Below are positions 35,111-48,599 of a DNA stretch of 64,000 nt, piece by piece (position 1 is the stretch's first letter; every line of letters starts with the position of its first letter). The notes below the pieces were generated by a model. That model made no database searches. It saw only the letters and a program-made list of their open reading frames with translations, and was not told where the DNA came from. The DNA is from Physcomitrium patens (lineage: Eukaryota; Streptophyta; Bryopsida; Funariales; Funariaceae), in assembly GCF_000002425.4 (NCBI RefSeq), contig NC_037253.1:8365176-8429175 (forward strand). The letters are read 5' to 3'. The position numbers were made by a program, and so were the translations under genes.

Positions 35111-38100
35111 GTTTTCAATTTTGAGCATTTTGTCAGTTGCATAACTTTCTCATTTATTCACTCGTGTCTGAAAATCTTTTTATAAGATATATCAAGTTTT
35201 AGTGTGATATTTAAGGTAAGATATTTTTTATATCACAATTTAGAAGTATTTTTAAAAAGAAATGAAAAGAAAAGAAAATTATTTAAAAGAGCCTATTACA
35301 ATGAAGGCAAAGTAGACTCAAAATATGTCTTGCTCACTCAAAAGTAAAGTGATAATTGTTCTTGGATAATACCAACATATTTTTATTTTTATTTATTTTT
35401 TTTGTAAAGAGAATTATTTATTTGGTACAATCACATTAATTTTGGTTTGATAAGACAATTGGTGAGTTCTTGCAATGTATCTTATAATAAATATTATGTG
35501 ATAGGTGTTCATTGATAGGATGATGTTTGAGCAATGGATGGAAGAAAAATATTTACATGCTTTTATATATTTATATATATAAAAACATATTTTATGTTAG
35601 AAAGAATCAGTGGCATACTTTAGTATTTAAAAAAAGTGATATTAAAGTAATGAAAGAAGTTAAAATTTTAATATTATAAGCAATATTGGTTATAAAGTAA
35701 ATAGATGTATATTAGGTAGATAGTATTTATTTCTATAAGCATTGAGAGAGCTCTTGATAAGTAGAGTAGATCTATTTATTGGTTATGTGTCTATAAAAAA
35801 TCTAAAAGCTATTGTAATAGTATCTTTCATTTTGGACTCTTGTCTTATGAGCCTTGGGTTCGTTAAGAAGTTTTGACATGGTTTTTTTGTTAATAAGCTT
35901 ATACAAAGGCAAGTATATGAATATTTTTAATCTTGTTAATACATTTTTTGTTCTCTAGTCTTAGTTCAAGGCTCTTTAATTATTTTTTTATTATATAATA
36001 GTTATTCTATTACTCTTTTACTTAATAAAAATTATTATATTATTATTTTTTAAAAGATTATAAACTTACTCCATTTAAGTATTTTTTTCTTTTAAGAATT
36101 GTCTAGTTTTATTTCTTAGACATTTAATCTTCAATTAAACATTAGTTTTATGCTTATTAATTTTATTATTTAAAAATATAATATTTCTTTTTACTTATAA
36201 AAATTAATGTTTTAAAGTTATTAATTATAAGCCATTAAAACTGAAAATTTTAATTTTTTAAAATTTTTTAATTAGGATTAAAAAGTAGTTAAAAAAATAA
36301 TCATGATCTTTTTCATAAAATAAAAAATGGAAATTAAGAAAACAATAGGTAGATTAGAGCCATATTAGATGATTAAACCTACTCAAGAATTTCAATAGAA
36401 TTTAGTAGATTTATTTGAATTATTTTGTAGCTTTTAATGTATAATTTAAATTTTCATTAATACAAAGAATTATTAGCTTTTAATGGCCATTACAACAAAT
36501 TAGAACATAATAGAATATTTTTAATGTCTTCTAAGCTATTTGAATATTTTTAAACATTAATGCAATTTCAAATTTATAAAAGAAGCATTTACTTCTACAA
36601 AAACTAACATAACTAGCAATAAGTAAGAAATTAGTTGCAATAATCTCAAATAAGTTGGTGCATCCAAAAAGTATGTAGAATTTTAAAAAGACCCATGAGG
36701 CTATTTTTACATATGTTTATGTTGATTTTGTAAGAGTTAAAGAATTTAAGCTTTAATAAGAAGCAAGCTTAGAATTTTGTAAATTACATTGCAAATTTAT
36801 AAGTTTTACTTTGTTATTTTATAAACTTATTATTTTTTATATTTAATCTTCATTCGATTCTTTACAATTTTTTATGACAATCTGATTTTTTAATATCTAA
36901 ATTTATATATTAAAATTACCATTTAATAATTTAATAACTAGTTTAATTTTGAAAGTAATTATAATCATACAGTTATTCAGAAAAATTATTAACTGAGCCT
37001 ATTTAAATAACTAAGCGAAATAAAGATGTTGTACCAATAAGCATATTTTTTTAGATTGGTTTTTTCATCTTTAAATAATTTTCATCAAAAAAATCTTAAA
37101 TCCTAAAAAAATTAGTATTTGTATTTTTTGGTTATGAAATATTAAACAAGTCTTTCAATATTTTTATGATTTAGCAAAGAAAATAGGAGTTTTATGATGA
37201 TAAATTCTTCTAATTAAACTTCTTAGTTTGTTAGAATATATTATAAAAGTTTACTACAATTGTATAGTTATTACTTTCTTAATGCAATTTTTGTCTTCAT
37301 ACATATTTATAGTTTAGTAAATTATAAAGTTACAAAAAATAAAGAATAAAAAAACTTACTGTATCTTTTTTTTTTTACACATTAATGTAGAATATATATC
37401 TAGTACACTTAGAAAAATTCTATAAAAGAAGTTGTTTTCTCTAACATCAATCCATTCTATTTATGAGCAAAGTGAAAACTAACTTGATGCTGATTGATTT
37501 ATGGTTGCCATCTAGCCTATTACAAAGAAGATATCTTCATTATACTATGAATCCTTAAAAAAAAATACTTCTAAAATATAATAAATTTACAAATAATTAC
37601 CATTTCTCTATAGCTAGGGCTTTTTGACAAAGAAGAATTTTATTAAGAAAAACTACTATCAAAGAATGGACTCTAAGTATTCACCATATTTTAAGTTGTG
37701 AATTGAAGGTATTGGCTTGGTAAGTGATAAATTTTTAATTCTTACAATTGTTTTGGTAAATAAAAATTTACTAAAAAAGAAAATATAATTAGAAACTATA
37801 TTAAATATTTAAAAGAATCAAACTTATAGCAACCAATTAATAATAAGAAATTTTGAAAATATTATAAAAATAAAAAAAGTTGTAATAATCATAATTATTT
37901 AATAATGTGAAATATATTCAAAGAAGTACTAGGAATTAGAAATAAAACTACCATTATCTTCAACATTCACATCCATGTAGAACTATATTGCAATTTAAAT
38001 GATAAAATATAATTTATTAATATAAACCAAAAAAATAAAAGTTTTAAACTAATACTACTACTATTTATTTAACAAATCTAAAAAAATCCTACATTATATA

Positions 38101-38452
38101 AGAATAATCAAAGCTTATAAATATATAGAACAGACTAAAGATTCTTTAAAAACTAAGATAATTGGTATTAATTTAAGTTTTTGAAGAATATCTAATTGAA
38201 CAAAAAAAGACTAAAGTATGAAACTAAAATCAAATCAAAAGCTATATAAGGTCAACACAAATAAAGAACAAGACTAAACTTATTGTAAAATAAAATATGT
38301 TGTTTATTCAAAACCCAATTTTATATTTATACAAATTTGCATCAAATCTAAAAGAAAAACATTTGATTAAACCTGATAAGTTACAGATTGAAGTAGATGT
38401 AATTAAAGCCAACTATTTGTATAAAAGATCACTTAATTAAATAATTTTAAAT

Positions 38453-38485
<33 letters not shown>

Positions 38486-38689
38486 CAAACACACTTGTAT
38501 TTTGTAAAGACTTAGTAATTTTTATACAATAAATTCACCATGTAATTTAATACCATACAAATTTAATTACAAAAAAATTATTAAAAAAACTAAAATTAAT
38601 TTAAAATATATATTTAATTAATCATAATCTTGAATAATATCTTTATTAATCATAATCTTAAATTATATTAATATTTGTCTTGTATTATA
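35111..38689. other. AT-rich desert, no gene
   Basis: Extremely AT-rich, with short homopolymers and a TA run near 38456-38485. No frame, RNA gene or repeat family was recognised. Probably very old transposon-derived DNA. Confidence 0.6.
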
Positions 38690-39060
38690 AATGTTTTTAG
38701 TGGACTTTGCTTGCATGTTTTTTAACAACCTTTGTGGAGGATTCAAAGAGAAAGGGAGGGAGAAGGGGAGGAGAGAGGACTAGGGTTGTTAAAAAACTTA
38801 GCCCCTCTTCTGTGCAGGGGCGTGGGGGCAATGCCCTTGTGGGTTGGTGTATGTTTAATTTGAAGTCCATTTACGGCAAGCACTTGGATTAACAATAGGA
38901 TTTTGTTCAGACCTGATAGGGACCATTGTAGTGCATAACATGAGATTTTTGCAGTGAAAGTTGATTCTTTGGTGTATTTTGCAGTGGACATAGCTTTAAT
39001 CCTTAAGTGAAACACTTACATCTTTGTGTCTTCAAAATTTGATTGATGTGAGTATAATCT
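38690..39060. other. Small GC-richer island with stacked hairpins
   Basis: It stands out from the AT desert. A perfect 14-bp inverted repeat, GTTTTTTAACAACC (38717-38730) and its complement (38784-38797), encloses a purine-only run of 35 nt (38745-38779). Then follow GCCCCT...AGGGGC (38801-38821) and GGGCAATGCCC. The one short frame across it has no family resemblance. It could be a solo LTR or other short mobile element; no target duplication was recognised. Confidence 0.5.
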
Positions 39061-40065
39061 GTGAGCATTTCTAACAAGTTTTAACAAATACACCTTATAT
39101 TCTAAATTTAAAGGTAATATTAATACATATATTTTAAATATTATATTATATTAATATTATAAAATAATCACAAATACAATTAATTCATTCAAATTATTAT
39201 GTATAATTTTTTTCTTAATCATAACTTAAACAACTAATAATAATTAATTCTATTTACATCTTATTTTTATATAATAAAGTTATATTTCGTAGTAGCTATT
39301 GTAATTTAATTATAATTTCTAATAAATTTATACATATTAACTAAATTATTTTATTTATTTATTTTTATTCAATTCTATCTATATTCTATTACTTTAGAAT
39401 TAATTTATATATTATAAAATTAATTTTTATTATTACTTTATCCATCATTTCTTTAATTCTTAATCTAAATATGGTTTTGAGTCCATTCTACCACCTCTTT
39501 GTCTTTCCAACTAATTCTTTTTGGACAATCAAAATATAGCATAACACTATTGAAGTTTAATTTGTAAAATTATATATTAATTTTTGTTAATTGCTTTAAT
39601 ATTCACACCTATATAAATGTCTTTTAAAGAGAAATTTGACTTTACAAGACTTAATCCAATATACTACTCCACAACTTTTTTTACTTCTCAAATCAACAAG
39701 CATTCCATACTTGAATCCAATAATGGAAACAAATTATATAGAGTTACTTATTTGGTGTAAACTATCTAATAACAATAACCTATTTTGATGATTCTCAGAC
39801 TTCATTTGTCTACTAAGTGCCGAGAATTAAATATAGACAAATTATCACATATTTAATTCTAAGATATTTAGAATTTTATAATTTTTTGTTAAAATTTAAT
39901 ATTTTCTTTAATATTTCTTTCTTAACACATACAAATAAATAAATAATCTACTATTAAACTTACTTTTGTTGCCAATTATTTTTCTACAACAAACATGTCT
40001 TTCTTACAATAAATAGATAAAATGTATGGATACACAACCACCTTAGGCATTTTAATAAACTTGTG

Positions 40066-40105
<40 letters not shown>

Positions 40106-40270
40106 AATTTAATTATATATGATTTTTTTCTATATTCTTTATATATATATATAATCTTATAAGATACTCTTCATATTCTCTTGATTGATAATGTTTATTA
40201 TTTAAATATTTTGCACTCTCTAAGGTTTTAAGATTGTATAAAAAAATAATGAAAAAATAATAATCATATA

Positions 40271-40309
<39 letters not shown>

Positions 40310-41324
40310 GAGACTAGTAGCTCTAGTTTATAAAAATAGCCAAATAAAGTTGAATAAATAAATTTAATTCTTATATATTTCCAAACTTCTCAAACATTTA
40401 AATCTCAATTATTTTTGAGATGCTTTAATTTTAATAATCAAAAATTAAATTGAATATGATATTCATCAAATTCAATACAATTTTATAGTCTTGCATCTAC
40501 ATAAGTAATAATTACTTATAATTAATATTTAATTTAATCTATAGTGTATATATATATATAAGACATATATTTTAAGAATAAACTTAATTTAAAAATTATG
40601 AAAATTTTTAATTCTTAATAAATTTAATAATCAATATTCAATTAAGCTTATAAAAATCTCTTTAAAATATGTTAAATGAAAATTTTAAATTTAAATTATA
40701 ATTAAAATAGAAAAATATTTATTTAGAATTTAAAATTTAAAAATACATTATTTTAATATCATGCTAAAAATGAAGTAATGATTAAAGATTAACACATAAA
40801 AAAATATGTTTTTAAAAATATAATAAAATAATATTTTTATATATTATAAGTACTTTTAAATATATTTTACGAGAATTAATAAATATATATTTTAAATAAT
40901 AAAATTATATTATTTTAAGAAAAATAATTTATTAGATTTTAACATATTTTATATAAAAAATAATCTAATAAAATAATTAATCGCAAAATCAATTAAATAT
41001 TTTACTATAAAACTGGGTTTCAAAGAATATAATATAAAATGTGATGGTTTCAATGGATTTTTTATAATAGAAATATATTTTTAATTTAAAAATATTATTA
41101 TAGTTTATTTTTTATGTAAATTATATATTTTATTTATTTTTAAATCTTCTATAATTGCTTGCTTATTGATCTATAAAATATTAATATTTAAAATATGGAT
41201 ACTATAAATGTTAGCTTTGATATTATAATAACTTGGATTCTCAATTATAACTTCAATTTAAATATATCATTCTATCAAAAATATTTAATCAAAATTTACA
41301 TAGATAATTATTTCTTAAAACAAC
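39061..41324. other. AT-rich desert with (TA)n runs
   Basis: No gene. TA dinucleotide tracts lie at 40072-40101 and 40274-40306. Otherwise strongly AT-biased low-complexity sequence. Confidence 0.6.
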
Positions 41325-44300
41325 ATCACAAATACAAAGGAATTGCAAATAAAAATAGAAGATAGAATGCAATCTTTATTGGATCTTATTTACTTCATAG
41401 AAGAAAAAAATGTTTGATCTTACATCTTGATTTTAATTGATATTGTGAATGAAAAGCATGAACTTTCTTTGTTACATTTGTAAGATTTTTAGATGTCTCT
41501 CATATGCATTCACTAATATCATATTTGTACTATTATATAAGATATACTAATCTATTTTGGAACTGTCTTGAAATTAATACTTTTCTATCTTAAATTCTTT
41601 AATATTACCTACTTCTATAAGAAGTGGAATTTTTCTTTTTTTAGTATATTTATTATCTCGTATGGCTTTAAAAAAGATACATAGAATATAGAATAATTCT
41701 TTATTGACTTTAGAAGATAAAATTGATATGCAATTAGGCCCACAAATAAAAAATGGTACAAATGTATGATAATCTAGCTTCTTACAAAGGCAAATGGTCT
41801 TGATATTATGACAAAGTAATCATACCTTCTTGCCAACATATGATTGAGGCTATTATTTGTGATGGATATTTGCATTAATTTTTTGTTTTTTTTTAGTTTC
41901 TTTTAAGTGTGCTTTCACTTTTGTGTATAGTTCTAATAAAAAAAATTCCAAATCTGTTGTTCTAAGATTATTAATTTTTATTCAAATGTCAAAAGAAATA
42001 TCCAATCATCTTGATGGCAACTGATAGTACATTTCAAATACTCCTCCAAAAATTAATTCATATGTTTTTTTTATCTATTATTTTTAAGATATAAGGCCAA
42101 AAGTTATTTTATATATATATTATTAATATTTTAAAAATATTATTTTAAAATCTAAATAATAATTAAATCTTCTAATTTATATAATATCTTTTAATAGTCT
42201 ATAATAGTAATAAATATTATTATAAAAAAATCATATGTATTTTTTACTTACATAAAATGTGCTATTTTAGTGAAGCAATTCAATAAAACTAATAAAGAAT
42301 CATAAAAACTTGAAATTAAAATTTTGGTCGTAAATTCCATAGGAACAAATTATTATAATTATTTTAATTTTGGAAATGGCTAGAAAAATCTATTAAATCA
42401 ATGACAAGAAGTTTTTGATCTTGAAAAAATATTAATTAATTTAATGAAGTCATTAAAATATTTTTTACATTTGAAGCCACCAAATAATTTATAATTTTAA
42501 TTTTAAGCTCTAATTTTATTCAAAATATTATGAAATTAAAAAAATGATATTGAACTTAAAGATCACATAATTATACTTCACTTTTTAAAATATATGAGCT
42601 TTTCTGGAAATACAAAAGATTTTTCTTAAATTCAAATTTAGGAATATTATAAAATTTAGAAGAATTATTCTTAATATCATAAACAAGAAGATTTGGGAAC
42701 ATACTTGATTAAACTTCTTTAAAAAATGTTAAATCATGAATAAATATTGATTTCATTATTTGAAGATGAAATTTTTTTGCTTCCATGGAACAACTTTTTT
42801 TGATTAAAAATTTCATTTATTTCTTTTAAAGCAAGATAAAAAAAAATTAAAAAAAATTATCTAAAAAATCTTTTTTTTGTAGCCAATAAATAGTATTAAA
42901 TAAAAATCTAATAATGACATGTTTTAATGGACTTGAAAAAAATTTAAAACACTTATTGATATATAATTCTTAAAGTTTTTATAATATGTATAAAAAATGA
43001 TTAGAATAAAAGTGCCTTCCAAATAATGGCGCCATTTGTAAAATGAATCTACAATTGTAAGTTTTTTAAAATATTTTTCAAATGAAAAGCTACTAAATGA
43101 AGTTTGTTAACAAATCCCATTTATAATAATATTGAATCTAAAATAAAGTCTAGAACATAAGTTTTTATAAAAAAAAACAAAATGCCTTAGAAGAATCAAT
43201 GAAATATAAAATTAATACAATAATAAAGGTTGTCTTCAAAACTTCAAAATTTTCTTTACTTTCTTTGTTCCACTGAAGTTTTTTTTTACAAATTATACAT
43301 ATCAGTAGAGCTATAACTTAAGAAAATTTCTTAATAAAAATCTAATATTAATTGATAAATTTCAAAAAGTCTTAGACATTTTTTATAGCTCTTAGAATCT
43401 TCTAATGTTTGATGTATAAACTTTCTTAGGATCCATCATAAAGTTATCCTTTATAATGATATATCCTAAGAAATCAAACTTGAATTGTGTGAAATATATA
43501 TTTTTCCTATTTGGCCTATAATCTTATATTTTTAATTTTTTGTAACTCATTACTAATAAAAAGTTCATATTTTGTATTCTTTGAGTAGGTTAAAATGTTT
43601 TTTAGATAAAAAGAAATAAAATCATCTAAAAATTCTTTTAAAATAATATTTTTTATTTGTTAAAAAATAATCGATCCATTTTTAATTTTAAAAGGCATAA
43701 AATTATATTTAAAATGTCCATACTTACTTTTGAATGTAATCTTCTATTCACTTCCTTCTTTAATGCATATCAAAAAATATGCTTTTTATAAATCTATATT
43801 AATATAGATCTTTCTTTCATTTAATCAATTATAAAGTCTTAATGTCAACAATAGAAGATACTTATTCTTGATTGTAATCTTGTTAAATTGTAAATTATCT
43901 ATACACATTCTTAATGGTTTATTTTTAGGTTTTTTATTTTTCTAAAATAAGATAGGTGCTCTTGCTAGAGATTTTTAAATATAATGTATGATATTCTTAA
44001 CCAAATTTTTATTAATATACTTATTGAGTGAAGATAATTCGTTTTGTAATAAAATATAAATTAATATAAATGATAGTTGAACTCCTTTTTTAAGCTCAAT
44101 GGAGAAATTATAAGGACCATATTTTAAAAGAATATTTAAATTTTTCTTTTTAAAATCATCTTAATAATCTTTATACTAGCTTGAAATGTTGCTTGAATTC
44201 TTTTCAATATTAGAAATAGATGTAGCATAAATCACAAAAAATGATACTTCTTTTGCAGTATATATGAAAGTTCATATACTTAAAAATAAGAATTTGATTA

Positions 44301-45128
44301 TACTAGACTTATAATATTCTACTTACTTAGAAAAAATCTTGGTTATAAGAAATTCTACAAAAAAAATCAATATTATAAGAAATTCAATTTGTTCAAGGAT
44401 TATAATGTTTTAGCTATAATAAATATAAATTTATTAGATTAAATAGAATTATAAAAATATTAAGTATTAATAAGCTATTATGACTATTTATTACTATATC
44501 TATAAGAATAATTTTGTGAGTAATATCTTCAAAAGACAAAAGACAACTATCTATGATTTTTACATGCACAAGCTAAATTTTCCTTACTAAAGATGTTTTA
44601 TGTTTTTTAATAAATCCTTCATCTAAAAAAATATACTAAGGCTTATGAATGTAGTAAAGTAAAGGCTTTGTGATTTTTAGGTTTAAAAAAAATATCCATT
44701 ATAAAATAAGATGAAGGTTTTGAATAGAGTATAAAATCTTTACTAGGTGTTGCAAAAGATTTTAGTGACACAATCTTTATTATAAATGGAAAATTTTATT
44801 TTCTAATATAATTTCTTCATGAATAGCCATGCTTCTTATTTTGTAGCTACATTTCTTTTTTGAACAATATTGAGTAGTGTACTTAGGTTCTCTATAATAT
44901 AAGTACAATCTTTTTTAATGACAATGAATTTTTTTCTTCCTAAGTGAGAAATTTAAAAACTACTTTATTAATCTGCATAGGTTTTGGTCTTGATGAATAA
45001 TTTTCTAAGAACTTAAGAATTTTTGGTATAACTTGAATTATTCTTCTTCAATAAAATATTTATTTTTAGCATCTTTTAAAAACTTAATTATTATATAAAA
45101 TGACTTAAATACTATATTATTTCAATAA

Positions 45129-45235
45129 GTTTAATTTTGGTACTTTTAATAACAAATATTTAAAAAAGTAATTATTAATGACTTAAATAATATATTATTG
45201 TTAAAGATTTGTTATTAAAAGTACCAAAATTAAAC
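45129..45235. repeat. Perfect 29-bp inverted repeat (fold-back) in fossil E
   Basis: The arm 45129-45157 is the exact reverse complement of 45207-45235, with a 49-bp spacer. A phrase ATGACTTAAATA occurs in direct orientation before each arm. Both arms are gag-derived text in opposite orientations, suggesting a local template-switch event rather than two insertions. Confidence 0.85.
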
Positions 45236-45239
45236 TCAA

Positions 45240-46330
45240 TAATTAAAATAATCAATTTTAATTACATAAATTATTTCAATATAACTCAATAAAATTAAAA
45301 TTATATTATAATTAAACTCAATCCTAATCAATTTTTAGAATAATTTTAAGACATCAACTAATAATAATTAAATTGTTTATTTTACTTAAATATTTTTATA
45401 TATTCCGATCTAAAAATTAACAAAAATAATAAAATTTCTAAAAATGATTAATTTATCAATTCAAATAAAAAAAATCTTAATTTTTTCAATAATTAGTTAT
45501 CATCCTTCTTTAACCTTAATGTCACTTTACCAACAGCAATAGCTCTTTCTTAAATCATTCACTTGTCTTTTAAATTTTCAAAATTATTACAAATTAAGTT
45601 CACTATTTGCTTACAAAAAATTATACTAATTCAACTAGCAGATTTTTTAACATCAAAGAAGCCTTCATTGACCTTTGAAATCCAAATTCTAATATTTTAA
45701 CTCAATTGAATTTTAATAATCTTTGATCTAATTGTGCAACTAAATTCAAATCCACAAATGCACTTATAGTAAATAAATCTATATTCCTACAAAATTTCAT
45801 CTATTAGTTTGCTATAATGCTTATAAAATTCTTTAAAAAAATATAAATATTTTTTTATTTTTAAAATCTTAAGTTACCTAAAATAACTTTAATTTTGCAA
45901 ACCTCTCATAAGGTCAATATCTTTACAAAGTCGATAACTTTAAACCAATGCTCATACAACCTTCATCAAGTTTGCTCTATAATCTTCTTCTTTAATTAAC
46001 AAAAGAGCCCTATAATTATTGTAGTTGCATAGTTTTGTGCCTTTGGATTTGATTTCAAACAAGTTTCATAATTAATCTTCTTTAAATATTAATATCTTAC
46101 TTTTTAAGATAATTTTTATTTAAAGATGATAATAATATTATTTTTTTAATCTGCTTTATTTTATCTTATTTATGGCCTTAAAAAGAGAATAAAAAATCTT
46201 CTTATAGCATTAACATTAGATATTTTTAATACTTCCCTATTTTTTATCTAGACTTTGCTATTATATTATTCAATTAAGTTTTTCTATAATATAATGCATA
46301 TTTGCTTTTCAACCAATAGTTGTGTTACAA
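45240..46330. repeat. R2-R3 repeat, copy inside fossil E
   Basis: R2 (45490-46080) followed by R3 (46110-46340), in the same order as at 47480-48345. It interrupts the gag of fossil E. The ends are approximate and no target duplication was identified. Confidence 0.55.
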
Positions 46331-46879
46331 AATGATACTATTACAATCAAGGCTTTAAAATTTGGCAATATAAATAGTAGTTGGTTGTGATCCATATTTT
46401 AAAGATAAGAACTTGATTTTCATTAACTTTTCGTGATCACTGTCTCCAAATGTGACCATAAGCACTTTCAAGAATAAATTTAAATCATATAGGATTTATG
46501 AATCACTTTTTGTCAAAGATACAAATTAAAAGAGAACATTCTAAAATATTTATACATTGATAAATCCAACTTGGATAAGTTTGTATAGATATTACAAAGC
46601 ATATAATCTTAAATAAAACTTAATTTGTTGTAAAAATCCTTGAAATTTTAATCTTATTCTATTTAATTTTATTAATATATTAATCTCTAACTTATTTACA
46701 TTTATAATAATAAGGATCTTTAGATTTACTTTTAAGATTGATCTATTAACTTTCTTTAATTACACAACTTCTTAGTATAGACATTATACCTCATTATTGA
46801 CTTTAAAGAAAAATAATATGAAGTGAGACAATCTAATTACTTCTAAAAAAAATATAACAAATTGACATTCTTATCAAAT

Positions 46880-47463
46880 TATGAAAGATATAAATCATAA
46901 TAAAATTCTAAAGAAGAAATATATTCTTAAGATACCTAAACAAAAAAAATTAAATAAATCAAAGATAAATATAAGATAGAAAGTAGAATGTTTGTTGTCA
47001 AATAAAAATATACTAAAGATTCTTGAGCTAAGATAAGAATACAAGAAATTTGTTGAAAAGAGTGAAGAAGACCTTATTCTTGCCTCCATATATATTATCT
47101 AATTAAAGAGCTACATGGCAATGTTTCATAGGTCATTTGACACATGTCCAACTTATGAGAGACTTGTCTAACTTTCAAAGCAATTTTCTAATATATGTGC
47201 CACATTGTCAACTTGTACAATAAGTGACCAACACCTGCAAAATACATCCAACTTGTAAAACAAGGGATCAATATATGCAATACATGGCCAATTTAATGGC
47301 CACATTTTTAACCTATGAATTATCTATAAATACATAAAAAGTCAAATTTATATTTATAAAGCTTTCAAGGAGCTTTTTCACAAGATATTATCAAATTTAC
47401 TTATTTCTACTTACTTTTACCTAATTCCTCTTATATTTATTAGTATTAGTAATTTTGTAACAC
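46880..47463 (-). repeat. 5' LTR of fossil E
   Basis: It matches the LTRs of C, D and F in word order (AAGAGTGAAGAAG, then a TATA-like stretch, then the CACATG-rich middle). It is diverged and contains extra internal repeats of an ACTTGTAAAACAAG-like phrase. Confidence 0.65.
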
Positions 47464-47479
47464 CTTCAACATCATTATT

Positions 47480-48345
47480 AACCTTTTAGTATCAATAGCT
47501 ATATTTTAAAAAGTTTATTTACTTTCAAAACTTAATCAGATTAAGTTAGCTATTAGAATACAAACAATTGTTACAATCCAACCAATGGATTGCTCAAAAT
47601 TGCAAAAATTCTTACTAACCTTCAAAATCTAATTTCTAAAACCTTAACTCATTAAAATCTCAAATACTTTTGATTTGACCATTAAATTAAGTTCTATTTT
47701 ACATCATAAATTTAACACAACTATATTCACAAATCCTCAAAATTTCATCTATAGATATGCTACAAAAGTCACATAATTTATAAATTTGTAATTCTTTTAA
47801 TTCCACAAAAATTAAAGTTATTAAAAACAACCTTGGCTTTATAAATCTTTCACAAAATTATTGTAAATTCAAATCCTTTCAATTCCTCAAAACCAATACT
47901 TGAAGAAACACTATCAAATTTTCTCTTAAACCTTGCTCTTCAATCAACAGAAATCCCCATATTTTTTGTGGGTGCATGGTTTTGTGCCTCAAAGTATGGT
48001 TTTGATTCTAATTTACAACCAATCCTTTTAAGGTGTATTAATCTAAAGTTTCTTTAGGAAATTTCTACTCAAATCTATTTTCTACTTTCACCTTAAGATA
48101 TGTATATATATATATATATATATAATGTTATTTTTGTTAACTTACTTTATTTTGTCTTGTTTATAGTCCTACAAAGTAAGTAGAAACTTTTTTTACTAAA
48201 AGACAGCACTAATACTAAATTATTTTTACTATATTTTTAACTTTTATTAATCTTTCTAAAATAACTTACTACTATAGTTTAAAATAAACTCTTCTATAAT
48301 ATAATCCTCTTTGTTTTTTTCTTCATCCAATAGCTGCATTACAAT
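47480..48345. repeat. R2-R3 repeat, copy next to fossil E
   Basis: The third R2 copy is followed by R3. It has the same shared end phrase near GGTTTTGTGCCTC and the same R3 start. A TA run lies at about 48102-48123. It ends near AGCTGCATTACA. Confidence 0.55.
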
Positions 48346-48508
48346 TCAACAAATTATAAAGTCTAATAAGCTTCTAAAAAACTTTTTCTGAAGATATCAA
48401 CAATATCAATCTACTTCAAGATCAATTCCAAATACCAAAGTTCCTAAAATAACATTCTTTATAAATCAAAAAGATATGTTCCTTTCAAATTTTGAAAAGA
48501 GAGGGTTT

Positions 48509-48590
48509 TCACATCAATTCTATAAGATGATGTGATTGTGAAGCAAAGTGTTTCTACATCAATTCTATAAGATGCTGTAGAAACACTTTG
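48509..48590. ncRNA. Twin small stem-loops (possible structured RNA or MITE relic)
   Basis: Two near-identical phrases (ACATCAATTCTATAAGATG) lie 45 bp apart, each inside its own inverted repeat: TCACATCA...TGATGTGA (48509 on) and CAAAGTGTTTCTAC...GTAGAAACACTTTG (48544-48557 with 48577-48590, perfect 14 bp). The flanks differ between the two, yet each still pairs. Whether it is transcribed is unknown. Confidence 0.35.
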
Positions 48591-48599
48591 ACAGTGGTA

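Larger units (their letters stand above)
41325..47463 (-). mobile_element. Fossil E: decayed chromovirus, split by an R2-R3 repeat
   Basis: Read on the minus strand: LTR about 46880-47463, gag about 46840-46340 and again about 45240-44880, protease about 44800-44400, RT and RNase H about 44050-43000, integrase about 42900-41900, chromodomain side about 41830-41325. It follows copy C along its length. The 3' LTR side is missing. A repeat of about 1.1 kb (45240-46330) interrupts gag. Dozens of breaks and heavily AT-shifted, hence among the oldest members here. Confidence 0.75.

Noticed and set aside
34829-35142. Overlapping frames of 65-77 codons on both strands
   Set aside because: Three mutually overlapping frames with no family resemblance and no splice logic that I could support.
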